A stretch of 5,545 nt of DNA, taken from NCBI GenBank assembly GCA_020854015.1, contig JADZGG010000164.1, positions 1 through 5,545 of the forward strand, read 5' to 3'. Under the pieces are notes generated by a model. That model had not been told where the DNA came from. It saw nothing but the letters and a program-made list of their open reading frames with translations, and searched no databases. This DNA comes from Flavobacteriales bacterium. GTDB taxonomy: Bacteria > Bacteroidota > Bacteroidia > Flavobacteriales_F > PHOS-HE28. Positions 1-5,545 of the stretch are shown in pieces (position 1 is the stretch's first letter; each line of letters opens with the position of its first letter). Position numbers and translations under genes: made by a program.

Positions 1-493
1 AGCGGTACACACCGGGCGCTTTCCAGCGGTCGTTCCACAGGCCAAGGACCTCGGCACAGAGCGAGTCGACCTCTTCGAAGCGACCCAGTTTCAGGTCGAT
101 GAGGGTGTTGGCAAGAAAGGCGCGCATCAGGATGGTGCTGTCGCAGCCCGCATGGAAATGAGCCAGCGCACGTTGTGCGGCGGCCAGTGCCGAATCGAGC
201 TCGCCGAGCTGTGTCAAGCTGGCGCTCCGGAATCCGCAGGCCTCGGCGATGATGCAGGAGTCGCGGCGAACGAGGTCGGACCCGAGGATCATCCCGGTGG
301 TGCGCACCGTGGCGCGGTCATTCCGTGCACGGTCCGCACGCATGGAGGCCAGCGCGCTGTCCGCCCATTGCTTGGTCACCACCACCGATGTCTGGGCGTG
401 GACGGAAACGCCGGTCATCAATACGGCGAGCAGGGCAACAAGAAAAGGGAGCCACGCACAAGCGTGCGCAGCTCCCTTGCGGTTCTTCTTCAT
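1..493 (-). CDS. Exported TPR-repeat protein, 3' end outside window
   Basis: The gene reads leftward from an ATG at 493-491 and is still open at position 1, giving 164 complete codons. Residues 1-33 form a signal peptide: a basic start (MKKNRK), a hydrophobic core around 14-27, and VHA|Q as the likely signal peptidase I site. After it come two stretches fitting tetratricopeptide helix pairs, about residues 80-113 (LTQLGELDSALAAAQRAL) and 123-153 (TLIDLKLGRFEEVDSL). TPRs are protein-protein interaction scaffolds, so the protein probably acts in the periplasm or on the cell surface. In Bacteroidota such N-terminal TPR segments often precede a transmembrane helix and a kinase or DNA-binding domain, but here the deciding C-terminus is missing. 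The start lies 4 bp after the stop of the 123-residue gene, suggesting co-transcription and perhaps translational coupling. The exported TPR call is secure; the exact role is unknown. Confidence 0.82.
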   Translation of the reverse strand, partial: MKKNRKGAAHACAWLPFLVALLAVLMTGVSVHAQTSVVVTKQWADSALASMRADRARNDRATVRTTGMILGSDLVRRDSCIIAEACGFRSASLTQLGELDSALAAAQRALAHFHAGCDSTILMRAFLANTLIDLKLGRFEEVDSLCAEVLGLWNDRWKAPGVYR

Positions 494-497
494 GCCA

Positions 498-869
498 TCA
501 AGCACCACCGGGGCCACCACCTGTTCCTGCGGAATAGGTCACACCGTTGCCCTTGCCATCCTTGGTCGTACGCGCCCGTACCGTCCAGTTCAGGTTGCTC
601 ACCTGGCCAATGCAAATGGAACAGTAGACACCACCGGAAGTGTTGGGGTCGAACACTTCACCAGCGCTATCGGCTGTGCGACTGGTCGTTGCCATGTTCG
701 CCGTGGCTTGGAGAACGATCCAAACATACTTGTTCGCGTCGGTGTTCGTGCCGAGGTAGGTGAATCCGGCGGTCGATGATCCTGTGGGATAGCCCCTTGC
801 CAATCCTGGCGAATTGGCATCGATGGCGGGCTTCGTGGTACTTACTGAAGCATTACTGACAGCGCTCAT
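498..869 (-). CDS. Hypothetical 123-residue protein, start uncertain
   Basis: I do not recognise this family. From the ATG at 869 the product has 123 residues, rich in Thr, Ser, Gly, Ala and Asn, with no signal peptide or membrane helix. Visible marks are a CxxC (C83-S-I-C86), alternating hydrophobic segments that look like beta strands (KYVWIVLQA at 47-55, NLNWTVRAR at 92-100), and a flexible Gly/Pro-rich tail (GTGGGPGGA). The frame stays open upstream to about 1184, but that extension is Cys/Arg/Pro-rich, unlike the rest, and runs antisense to the next gene, so I treat it as spurious. The AT-rich codons at the start of the short form (45% G+C over 841-900) and a possible promoter just upstream support 869. 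A GTG near 968 or a frameshifted longer N-terminus remains possible. It sits 4 bp upstream of the TPR gene. Confidence 0.6.
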   Translation of the reverse strand: MSAVSNASVSTTKPAIDANSPGLARGYPTGSSTAGFTYLGTNTDANKYVWIVLQATANMATTSRTADSAGEVFDPNTSGGVYCSICIGQVSNLNWTVRARTTKDGKGNGVTYSAGTGGGPGGA

Positions 870-895
870 GATCTGTGGGAGTTTGGTTGTACAGG

Positions 896-926
896 TAAAG
901 CTAGAAGGAGCGCTGATCTGTGCAAG
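896..926 (-). promoter_or_regulatory. Possible Bacteroidota-type promoter for the 123-residue gene
   Basis: On the minus strand CTTG (926-923) is followed after 19 nt by TAGCTTTA (903-896). This resembles the Bacteroidota sigma-factor consensus TTTG / TAnnTTTG, with one mismatch in each box. Transcription would begin near 890, leaving a leader of roughly 20 nt before the ATG at 869. The element sits in the AT-rich dip of the divergent region 870-1044. I found no comparably good match on the plus strand for the gene at 1045. This is a weak match that could arise by chance. Confidence 0.25.
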
Positions 927-1044
927 GGGCGCACCCCCGATTTCACCCTTAGTGGGTAGGCACACCAGGGCGAACCGTTCGCACACGGGTCGGAAGGAAC
1001 AGCATCTCAGTGAACGTTGGAAAAGGTGCGGTGTACCGATCGGC

Positions 1045-1518
1045 ATGCGCCCCCTGCTCCTACTATCCTCCCTCGTGTTCGCACATGCGCTCAGCGCACA
1101 GCCCGGAGACCCGTCCATCTTCCCTCCAAGTCTGAGGCTGGAGCCCTCGATCTCCCACCGGGCCATCCGCTCCGGTCCGCCCACACCGGCGTTCTACTAC
1201 CTCACCGACACCATCGAAGTGTTGATCACAGGCGAAGTGAAGCTGGACGGAAGCTGCAGCGGTGGCACACCCCTCTACGGCTTCCAGCGCAAGGAGGGCA
1301 AGGAATGGACGGACTACCTGCCGCCCTGCAACGTGCAGCTCTGCTGCGGCATGCCGAGCGCATCGTGGTACCAACGGCCCATCGCCTTGATCCCCGCACA
1401 TGTGGCCATGCCCGGGCGTGGCAGGCCCTGGAAGCCCGGCGAATACCGCGCGGTGGTCCTGCTGGCGGGAGACAAGGAACTGGTGGGTCCGGCGTTCACG
1501 GTGGTGAAGGCGGAGTGA
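1045..1518 (+). CDS. Small exported protein of unknown function, possibly Ig-like
   Basis: The product has 157 residues and starts at the ATG that directly precedes a signal peptide (MRPLLLLSSLVFAHALSA|Q, about residues 1-18). The frame is open upstream to 814, but that part is antisense to the neighbouring minus-strand gene and lacks export features, so I chose 1045. The mature protein is about 139 residues. It has four cysteines (C71, C95, C100, C101) that could form disulfides, and a C-terminal segment WKPGEYRAVVLL followed by VGPAFTVV. That 'PGEY-strand-turn-strand-PAFTV' pattern is common in small bacterial Ig-like beta sandwiches; the fold is inference, since I recognise no specific family. 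It is divergent from the 123-residue gene and 145 bp upstream of another exported protein. Location would be periplasm or cell surface; no lipobox or sorting domain is seen. Confidence 0.8.
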   Translation: MRPLLLLSSLVFAHALSAQPGDPSIFPPSLRLEPSISHRAIRSGPPTPAFYYLTDTIEVLITGEVKLDGSCSGGTPLYGFQRKEGKEWTDYLPPCNVQLCCGMPSASWYQRPIALIPAHVAMPGRGRPWKPGEYRAVVLLAGDKELVGPAFTVVKAE

Positions 1519-1582
1519 CAAGTCCACTTGAACCGACCGCTGTGCACCATCGAGCTCCAGCAACCTGTCGAGCACGCAGCCT

Positions 1583-1594
1583 TGCACGCGTGCA
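1583..1594. repeat. 12-bp perfect palindrome in the 1519-1663 intergenic gap
   Basis: TGCACGCGTGCA is a perfect 12-bp palindrome lying 70 bp upstream of the start at 1664, between two exported-protein genes. A second, spaced inverted repeat, CAAGT-CC-ACTTG (1519-1530), begins right after the preceding stop codon. Either could be an operator half-site pair, but no protein partner is indicated and neither has a T-tract that would make it a terminator. Nothing else is evident in this gap. Confidence 0.3.
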
Positions 1595-1663
1595 TCAAGA
1601 GATCCACCAAGGCTTCGGCTCCAAAGGATCGGACCATCCCCATCTTCGGTGTACCAAAGCCTG

Positions 1664-2524
1664 ATGCGCCACCTCCTTGCCGTTCTCCTCGTTGCCCTGT
1701 ACTTGCACGCCGGAGCCCAGTACGACCGGTTCTCGTACCGCCACAACTTCGCCTTCATCGAGGACGGCCCCACGCCCACTCCCTTGAAAGGCGACTATCG
1801 CGTTGAGCAGATCGCGCGCGGTCAGTACTGGACCGTGACGGATACGCACGCGCCGGTGAACCATCCCGGCATAGCACGCCGCTTGACACCTTGCCTCACT
1901 GTGCAGGGCACCCCGCTGATGGTGGTTGAAATGGCCCGATCCTCCGGCCACCCGGACAACAAGTTGCGCGTGGTACGTGGAGCCGATACCATGATCGTGG
2001 ACCTGAACCTGGACGGGCGCGTGGAGCAGCACCTGTTGGACCGCATGGCCAAGCTGGGTGCCCCACCGCGGCCACCGGTCCTCCTGCCCTTCCGCAAGGG
2101 CTGGTTCACCAACATCGACCTGGTGCAGGAAGCGCGGACCATCGCGAACACCGAGCAGTTCGATGCGCTCTGGGCAGCAAGGCGCAGTGAGGTCCTCACC
2201 CTCTACGACACTGCGCGCCATTCGTTCTCGCTCGAAATGGACGGCTTGCGCACCGGACCATTGTCCATCAACATCGATCGCGACCCCAACTACGCGCGGC
2301 ACCTGCTCGAGTTCCCTGCCAGCGGACCGGGCACCCGATTTGAACTGTACCTGAACGACAGCCTCGGCGTCGCGAGCACCACCTGTTCGCTGCGCGTGGA
2401 CATGCCGGCCGGTGGAGAGACGACCACATGGGTGGATGTGACCGACATGCCTTACGGCAGGTACACCGCCTACCTGAACTGGGAGAAGGAAGAGAGCCTG
2501 TTCTACTTGGGCTTCGGATGGTGA
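1664..2524 (+). CDS. Exported 286-residue protein of unknown function
   Basis: I chose the ATG at 1664 because it leads straight into a signal peptide (MRHLLAVLLVALYLHAGA|Q, residues 1-18). A GTG at 1649 would only add five polar residues. The mature protein is about 268 residues with no membrane helix, lipobox or clear T9SS sorting domain. Seen in sequence: an early aromatic-rich part (Y20-H28), a repeated basic/acidic helical part around 118-131 and 157-186 (EARTIANTEQFDALW), and a beta-rich C-terminus (about 187-286) with alternating strands and a terminal FYLGFGW. Two cysteines (C77, C241) could pair. The Gly-Asp-Tyr-Arg-Val start and paired 'IVDLNLDGRVEQHLLDRM' segment suggest a folded enzyme-like or binding domain, but I recognise no catalytic motif. 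It follows another exported-protein gene after 145 bp, so it may have its own promoter. Confidence 0.82.
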   Translation: MRHLLAVLLVALYLHAGAQYDRFSYRHNFAFIEDGPTPTPLKGDYRVEQIARGQYWTVTDTHAPVNHPGIARRLTPCLTVQGTPLMVVEMARSSGHPDNKLRVVRGADTMIVDLNLDGRVEQHLLDRMAKLGAPPRPPVLLPFRKGWFTNIDLVQEARTIANTEQFDALWAARRSEVLTLYDTARHSFSLEMDGLRTGPLSINIDRDPNYARHLLEFPASGPGTRFELYLNDSLGVASTTCSLRVDMPAGGETTTWVDVTDMPYGRYTAYLNWEKEESLFYLGFGW

Positions 2525-2536
2525 GCGGATGGTGAG
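2515..2536 (+). repeat. 11-bp perfect tandem duplication spanning a stop codon
   Basis: CGGATGGTGAG occurs twice head to tail (2515-2525 and 2526-2536). The first copy contains the last Trp codon and TGA stop of the 286-residue gene; the second lies just downstream. A degraded third start (CGATGG) follows at 2540. This looks like replication slippage; the downstream copy leaves the encoded protein unchanged. The rest of the gap to 2710 holds no convincing gene or promoter beyond the element just before the next start. Confidence 0.85.
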
Positions 2537-2710
2537 GACCGATGGACCAGGAACCGCGTCCACTGCATTCAGACAACCGTAGCCCAGCATTTCGAAGCCT
2601 ATGACGGGAAGCCCTTGGCCATGCCAGCTGATGTGTACGGTTCGATGGTCGTTACTTCAAGCTCCCTCAGCGCTCCACGACTGTGAAGAGGACCGCCGTT
2701 CCTTTGCCCC

Positions 2711-3394
2711 ATGTGCTACAGAAACAGCCTGGATCGCGACCTGAAAGCCTTGGAACGGGCCATGCACAAAAAGATGCTGGAGGAGAGCAAGCGCGTGGAC
2801 CTGCCCTACCAGGTGGAGCTGCCCTTGGGCGTGACCAGTGCCTTTGCGCGGCCGGCCTGGCCGGTGGTGACCACGGCGGCACCGGAGCACATCAGCGTGT
2901 TGCGCTGGGGCCTGCTACCGCGCTACATCCGCACGGAGGAAGAGGCGAAGGACTTCCTGAAGAAGGCACCCACCTTCAACGCCATCAGTGAGGAAGTGGA
3001 GGCCAAGCGCACCTTCAAGGCCGCCTTCGAGCACGGGCAGCGCTGCCTGATCCCCGTCACGAGCTTTCAGGAATGGCGGCACGAAGGCAAAGTGAAGATC
3101 CCTTACCGCATCGCACTGAAGGACACGGACATCTTCTGCCTCGGTGGCCTGTGGGAGAAAGGCGACACCATGGATACCTACACGGTGCTGACCACACGCG
3201 CCAATCCGCTCATGGCGCACATCCACAACACCAAACAGCGCCAGCCGGTGATCATTCCGCCGGAGCACTACGAGGCGTGGTTGAGCCCCGACCTAGGCGC
3301 TGAGCAGGTGAAGGCCCTGTGCGAGCCCATCGCCGAGGAGCGCATGGAGGCGGTGCGGAAGGAAGCGCCACCGGCGCAAGGTTCGCTCTTCTGA
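2711..3394 (+). CDS. yedK: SRAP-family abasic-site DNA-protein crosslinking protein (HMCES/YedK type)
   Basis: The 227-residue product has the marks of the SRAP family (E. coli YedK is about 222 residues). Cys2 follows the initiator Met and in the family is exposed by Met removal to attack abasic sites in single-stranded DNA, forming a stable thiazolidine crosslink that shields the lesion during replication. Visible motifs in order: MCYRNS (1-6), RWGLLPRYI (65-73), FNAISEE with N90 (89-95), RCLIPVTSFQEW with E121 (111-122), and HIHNTKQRQPVIIP with H172 (170-183). C2, N90, E121 and H172 match the family's catalytic or DNA-binding set, so the protein should be active. Departures are FNAISE for the usual FNARSE and RQP for RMP. 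The start is fixed by the need for Cys at position 2. It is cytoplasmic. Older annotations call it 'SOS response-associated peptidase'. A 127-residue hypothetical gene follows after 36 bp. Confidence 0.95.
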   Translation: MCYRNSLDRDLKALERAMHKKMLEESKRVDLPYQVELPLGVTSAFARPAWPVVTTAAPEHISVLRWGLLPRYIRTEEEAKDFLKKAPTFNAISEEVEAKRTFKAAFEHGQRCLIPVTSFQEWRHEGKVKIPYRIALKDTDIFCLGGLWEKGDTMDTYTVLTTRANPLMAHIHNTKQRQPVIIPPEHYEAWLSPDLGAEQVKALCEPIAEERMEAVRKEAPPAQGSLF

Positions 3395-3430
3395 TCGCCA
3401 CCTATCTTATGGACGCCGAGATCGACAACG

Positions 3431-3814
3431 ATGGCGTCAAGCAGGATCACCCCCTTCCCCATTTACGGCTGGGTTCCCTTTCGCGGAAACCTGTACCAGA
3501 TCACGCGTGGCGAAGTGTTCCGCGGCGACCGCTTGTACAACCTGGGCCGCTATGTGGGCGAGCGATACGATGAGCGCGTGCTGGTGAACCATTGGGAGCT
3601 GTTGGAGAACATGGAGGAATTGGCCAGCTATCGCATCGGCGACCATGCGCGGCATGCGGCATTGGGCACAGTGGTGGTGCTGAAACGCTGCTGGCGCTTC
3701 AGCGAAGGGCGGATCATCTACCACATCAGCACATCCCCTGGACAGGCCATGCGCGATCGCTGCTGGCAGGAGCAACTTTCAGCGTGCGCGAATGCGCGCG
3801 ACCCATTGCATTGA
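3431..3814 (+). CDS. Hypothetical 127-residue protein downstream of SRAP
   Basis: I do not recognise this protein. It starts at the only in-frame ATG after the SRAP stop; another ATG at 3409 is out of frame and leads into a different reading. It is cytoplasmic by appearance: no signal peptide or membrane helix. The sequence is unusually aromatic and arginine-rich (YGWVPFRGNLYQITRGEVF at 12-30, RLYNLGRYVGERYDERV at 34-50, LKRCWRF at 84-90), and two cysteines occur late (C111, C119). A central helix 55-68 (WELLENMEELASY) is followed by a conserved-looking IGDHARHAALGTVVVL stretch. The 36-bp gap from SRAP suggests co-transcription, but nothing in the sequence ties it to DNA repair. It is convergent with the methyltransferase, with only 18 bp between stops. 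Codon choice and a sensible amino acid mix favour a real gene over a shadow. Confidence 0.7.
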   Translation: MASSRITPFPIYGWVPFRGNLYQITRGEVFRGDRLYNLGRYVGERYDERVLVNHWELLENMEELASYRIGDHARHAALGTVVVLKRCWRFSEGRIIYHISTSPGQAMRDRCWQEQLSACANARDPLH

Positions 3815-3816
3815 TC

Positions 3817-3857
3817 GGTGATCCCCGGCTCGCTATGCGACCGAAGCGGTCATCACC
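3817..3857. terminator. Possible bidirectional hairpin at a convergent gene boundary
   Basis: GGTGAT (3817-3822) pairs with ATCACC (3852-3857), and directly inside the right arm is GACCG-AAG-CGGTC (3839-3851). Together they could form a hairpin with a 16-nt one-sided bulge across the 18-bp gap between two convergent stops. There is no T-tract on either strand, and the right half lies inside the methyltransferase coding end, so this is weak evidence for termination. Confidence 0.2.
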
Positions 3858-4519
3858 AGGCTCTCCGGCGTGAAGCGCGAACCCAAGAATTCGACCTCCG
3901 CTTCCCGCAAGACCGTGGTAGCGGAAGGGATGAACCCGTTGGCGCGGAGCACTTGCTCCCAGTCCGCCTGTTCATACTTCGTGAAGCCGTGGTCGGCGAA
4001 CGGCAGTTTCTCCATGGAGGAACGCGTGCGCAACACCGTGATGAAGGTGCCACCGGGCTTCAGTACACGCCGCACTTCGCCCAGATGGGTGGCGGGATCC
4101 TCCCAGAAGTAAACCACGTTGATGCAGAAGATGCGGTCAAAGAGGGCATCCGGGTACGGCATGCGGTCACTGGGCCCGAGCGAGAGCGACAAGGTGCCGT
4201 TGGCGATGAGCGCGGCGTTCTGCGCGGAGGCCTGCTCCACCATCTCCTTGCTGAAGTCCAAGCCATGCAACTTGAGGTCCTTGGCTTGCCCGATCAGTTC
4301 ACCGAAGAAGCGGCCGTTGCCAAAGCCGATCTCCAGCACGCGCATTCCGTCGCGCAGGTCCAGGGCCTCCCACGCTCCTTGATAGAGCGACCGGTTCACG
4401 GCGTTCATGCGTTCGCCCACCTTACGCGCCATGAAGCCGTGCGGCTTCCGCAGTTGCGCGGCCATCTGTTGCGGGGTCGGTCCCTTGAAGAGCAGGCGAA
4501 GGAACTGGAGCGGGTTCAT
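3833..4519 (-). CDS. Class I SAM-dependent methyltransferase (Methyltransf_11 type)
   Basis: The 228-residue product transfers a methyl group from S-adenosylmethionine to an unidentified substrate. The Rossmann-fold signatures are complete: motif I VLEIGFGNGRF (61-71) for SAM binding, the acidic GLDFS (87-91; D89 likely contacts the ribose), SDRMPYPDALFDRIFC (117-132) as motif III/IV, and VRRVLKPGGTFI (149-160) as the post-motif turn and strand. The N-terminal segment QLRKPHGFMARKVGERMNAVN (22-42) matches a lead-in seen in a Bacteroidota subgroup of such enzymes and may shape the substrate pocket. There is no signal peptide, so it is cytoplasmic. The ATG at 4519 gives a full-length family member. 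Small metabolite, lipid or quinone-like substrates are all possible; the sequence does not decide. It shares its strand with the metallopeptidase gene but the 225-bp gap makes an operon unlikely. Confidence 0.92.
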   Translation of the reverse strand: MNPLQFLRLLFKGPTPQQMAAQLRKPHGFMARKVGERMNAVNRSLYQGAWEALDLRDGMRVLEIGFGNGRFFGELIGQAKDLKLHGLDFSKEMVEQASAQNAALIANGTLSLSLGPSDRMPYPDALFDRIFCINVVYFWEDPATHLGEVRRVLKPGGTFITVLRTRSSMEKLPFADHGFTKYEQADWEQVLRANGFIPSATTVLREAEVEFLGSRFTPESLVMTASVA

Positions 4520-4744
4520 GTGGCAAAGATGGACTCCGCGCTGATCCGCGCCACTTCACCTACTGCTTGGCAACTGGCATCGAGCCAGGCGGTGACACGC
4601 GCAAAGCGGGTGCTAGCGGAGCGAACTGAGCACACCTGGAAGGTAGGACCAAGCGTGCCGGTTCCGGTGATCACGAACGTTCGAGTGGACCGAAGCGCAT
4701 CTGTCGTCCATGTGGTTCGCTCGTTGAGCCCGCTTGCGCGAACG
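4520..4744. other. 225-bp gap between methyltransferase and metallopeptidase genes
   Basis: I see no convincing gene here. On the minus strand one frame is open and ends in a TGA that overlaps the methyltransferase ATG (ATGA, 4519-4516); its only in-gap start would be a GTG at 4674, giving 52 residues. An AACGTTCG motif occurs at 4681-4674 (as part of the palindrome CGAACGTTCG, 4674-4683) and again, read on the same strand, at 4746-4739 across the metallopeptidase stop. GTTCGC (4715-4720) can pair with GCGAAC (4738-4743) just after that stop, with a 17-nt loop and no U-tract. The methyltransferase promoter should lie in this gap. Confidence 0.4.
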
Positions 4745-5545
4745 TTACTCGATCGCGACCATTCCGCTCGCCAGCACCGCACCATCAGCGAAGCAGCGCC
4801 AGAGATGGAAACCAGGGGCGAGCTCCTCAACGGGGAGTCGGGAAGCGGAGCTCAGGTTCCAAGTGCGCAGCAAACGGCCATCGGCTGCGAAGAGCTCGAA
4901 GCGCGCGTTGGCTGGCAGGGGCCTACTTGCGTTCACATTGATCCAATCGCTCGTTGGTGAAGGGAAGACGGTGACGGCGATCGGTGCCACGGTCGCGTCC
5001 CCAACACCGGCCAACGAGGTGATGGGGTACAGGTCGCAGGCCATGGCATCGAAATAGGCCATGCGGTTCGGGATGGTCTGTGTGATCAGGTCATAGTCCT
5101 GCTGGGAGATGCGGGCGGAACGGTGTGTTACAGCGAGCCAGGGCAGGTAGCTCTCTGCGAGGTCCTCGGTGGCAGGAAAGTCCTGTGCGTAGGTGGAAAT
5201 GAAGTCAGGGTCGGCAGCTTGGGCGGCCAGCCAATCGGGAGCGTTGGCATGCGTTGCGTCCAGTGATGTGTGTGTGCATTCATGCACGAAGGCCTCTTCC
5301 AGAATACCGTCGTCGATGTACTCCTGGCCGCGACCGGTGTGGATCACGATGGCGTTGTTGCCACCGCCGAACGAGTAGACACCGGCATGGATCCACAGCG
5401 CGTTCACATCGGTGCGCAAGCAGGTGGGCAACTTGCCCAACGCGTAGGCATAGGTCTGTACCTCCACCTCCGCCGCGGTCACGTTCGCGAACTCCGGGTT
5501 CACCATGGCCACGGTCGTAAGCCCATCGTCCCAGACCACATCGAA
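4745..5545 (-). CDS. Secreted HExxH metallopeptidase-like protein with T9SS sorting domain, 5' end outside window
   Basis: The frame is open to the right edge; 266 residues and the stop are visible (numbered here from position 5545). A zincin motif HECTH (88-92, bases 5284-5270) sits in a helix-like EEAFVHECTHTSLD: two His as zinc ligands and E89 as catalytic base. About 35 residues on, TEDLAESYLPW (126-136) offers E127 or E131 as a third ligand, a gluzincin-like arrangement reminiscent of HExxH...ExxAE proteins such as anthrax lethal factor. The last ~76 residues (191-266, bases 4975-4745) form a T9SS type-A-like C-terminal domain: VTVFPSPTSDWINV, then FELFAADGRLLRTW and LAPGFHLWRC, ending in GMVAIE. 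Such domains direct export across the outer membrane through the Por/T9SS machinery and are cleaved at the surface. The signal peptide should lie beyond the window. Substrate and actual peptidase activity are unknown. Confidence 0.85.
   Translation of the reverse strand, partial: FDVVWDDGLTTVAMVNPEFANVTAAEVEVQTYAYALGKLPTCLRTDVNALWIHAGVYSFGGGNNAIVIHTGRGQEYIDDGILEEAFVHECTHTSLDATHANAPDWLAAQAADPDFISTYAQDFPATEDLAESYLPWLAVTHRSARISQQDYDLITQTIPNRMAYFDAMACDLYPITSLAGVGDATVAPIAVTVFPSPTSDWINVNASRPLPANARFELFAADGRLLRTWNLSSASRLPVEELAPGFHLWRCFADGAVLASGMVAIE

Noticed and set aside
152..779. Plus-strand open frames of 203 and 176 codons
   Set aside because: Both are antisense to the TPR gene and the 123-residue gene and show no domain; their composition is dominated by Arg, His, Cys and Ser.
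870..1184. N-terminal extension of the 123-residue protein to an ATG near 1184
   Set aside because: The added residues are Cys/Arg/Pro/Ser-rich, without a signal peptide, and antisense to the signal peptide region of the gene at 1045.
1595..2590. A 331-codon minus-strand open frame
   Set aside because: It runs antisense to the 286-residue exported protein, which has a clean signal peptide and normal composition. The antisense product is Val/His/Arg/Gln-rich, as expected of a shadow frame in G+C-rich DNA.
2542..2604. A 20-codon ATG open frame in the gap before the SRAP gene, and a 47-codon one from 2601 overlapping it
   Set aside because: Both are short, without domain, signal peptide or distinctive composition, and the second runs out of frame into the SRAP coding region.
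4715..4743. Hairpin GTTCGC/GCGAAC as a terminator for the metallopeptidase gene
   Set aside because: The stem has only 6 bp, the loop is 17 nt, and no U-tract follows, so it is not a credible intrinsic terminator although its position after the stop is right.
3818..4960. A 380-codon plus-strand open frame, the longest in the window
   Set aside because: It is antisense to the methyltransferase, which has all its SAM-binding motifs, and to the T9SS domain of the metallopeptidase. Its product is His/Arg/Glu/Ala-rich low-complexity text with no recognisable domain.

Overview
The window (about 60% G+C by eye) looks like chromosomal DNA of a high-GC member of the Bacteroidota. Three things point there: a type IX secretion (T9SS) type-A-like sorting domain at the end of the rightmost gene; three exported proteins whose predicted signal peptidase I sites all leave a glutamine at the mature N-terminus (the 'Bacteroidetes Q-rule'); and an SRAP-family protein with the HNT-K-R-PVI motif style I associate with this phylum. 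I see no tRNA, rRNA, CRISPR array, insertion sequence or phage gene.

Layout. From position 869 leftward on the minus strand lie a 123-residue orphan protein and, 4 bp downstream, an exported TPR protein that runs off the left edge; they probably form one transcript. A 175-bp, locally AT-rich divergent region (870-1044) separates them from four plus-strand genes: a small exported cysteine-containing protein that may have an Ig-like fold (1045-1518), an exported 286-residue protein of unknown function (1664-2524), an SRAP/YedK-type abasic-site DNA-protein crosslinking protein (2711-3394), and a 127-residue hypothetical protein 36 bp behind it (3431-3814). These converge on a minus-strand class I SAM-dependent methyltransferase (3833-4519). 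Behind a 225-bp gap lies the 3' part of a secreted HExxH metallopeptidase-like protein with a T9SS C-terminal domain (4745-5545), whose 5' end is outside the window.

How the genes relate. No single pathway links them. SRAP plus the 127-residue protein, and the 123-residue protein plus the TPR protein, are the only pairs whose spacing suggests co-transcription. Four of the eight genes encode exported proteins, typical of the lineage-specific secretome of environmental Bacteroidota. I do not see convincing evidence of a new multi-gene system. The most interesting items are the HECTH/EDLAES metallopeptidase, the orphan 123-residue protein with a CxxC and a Gly/Pro tail, and a shared CTTTGCC(C/A)C element abutting two start codons.
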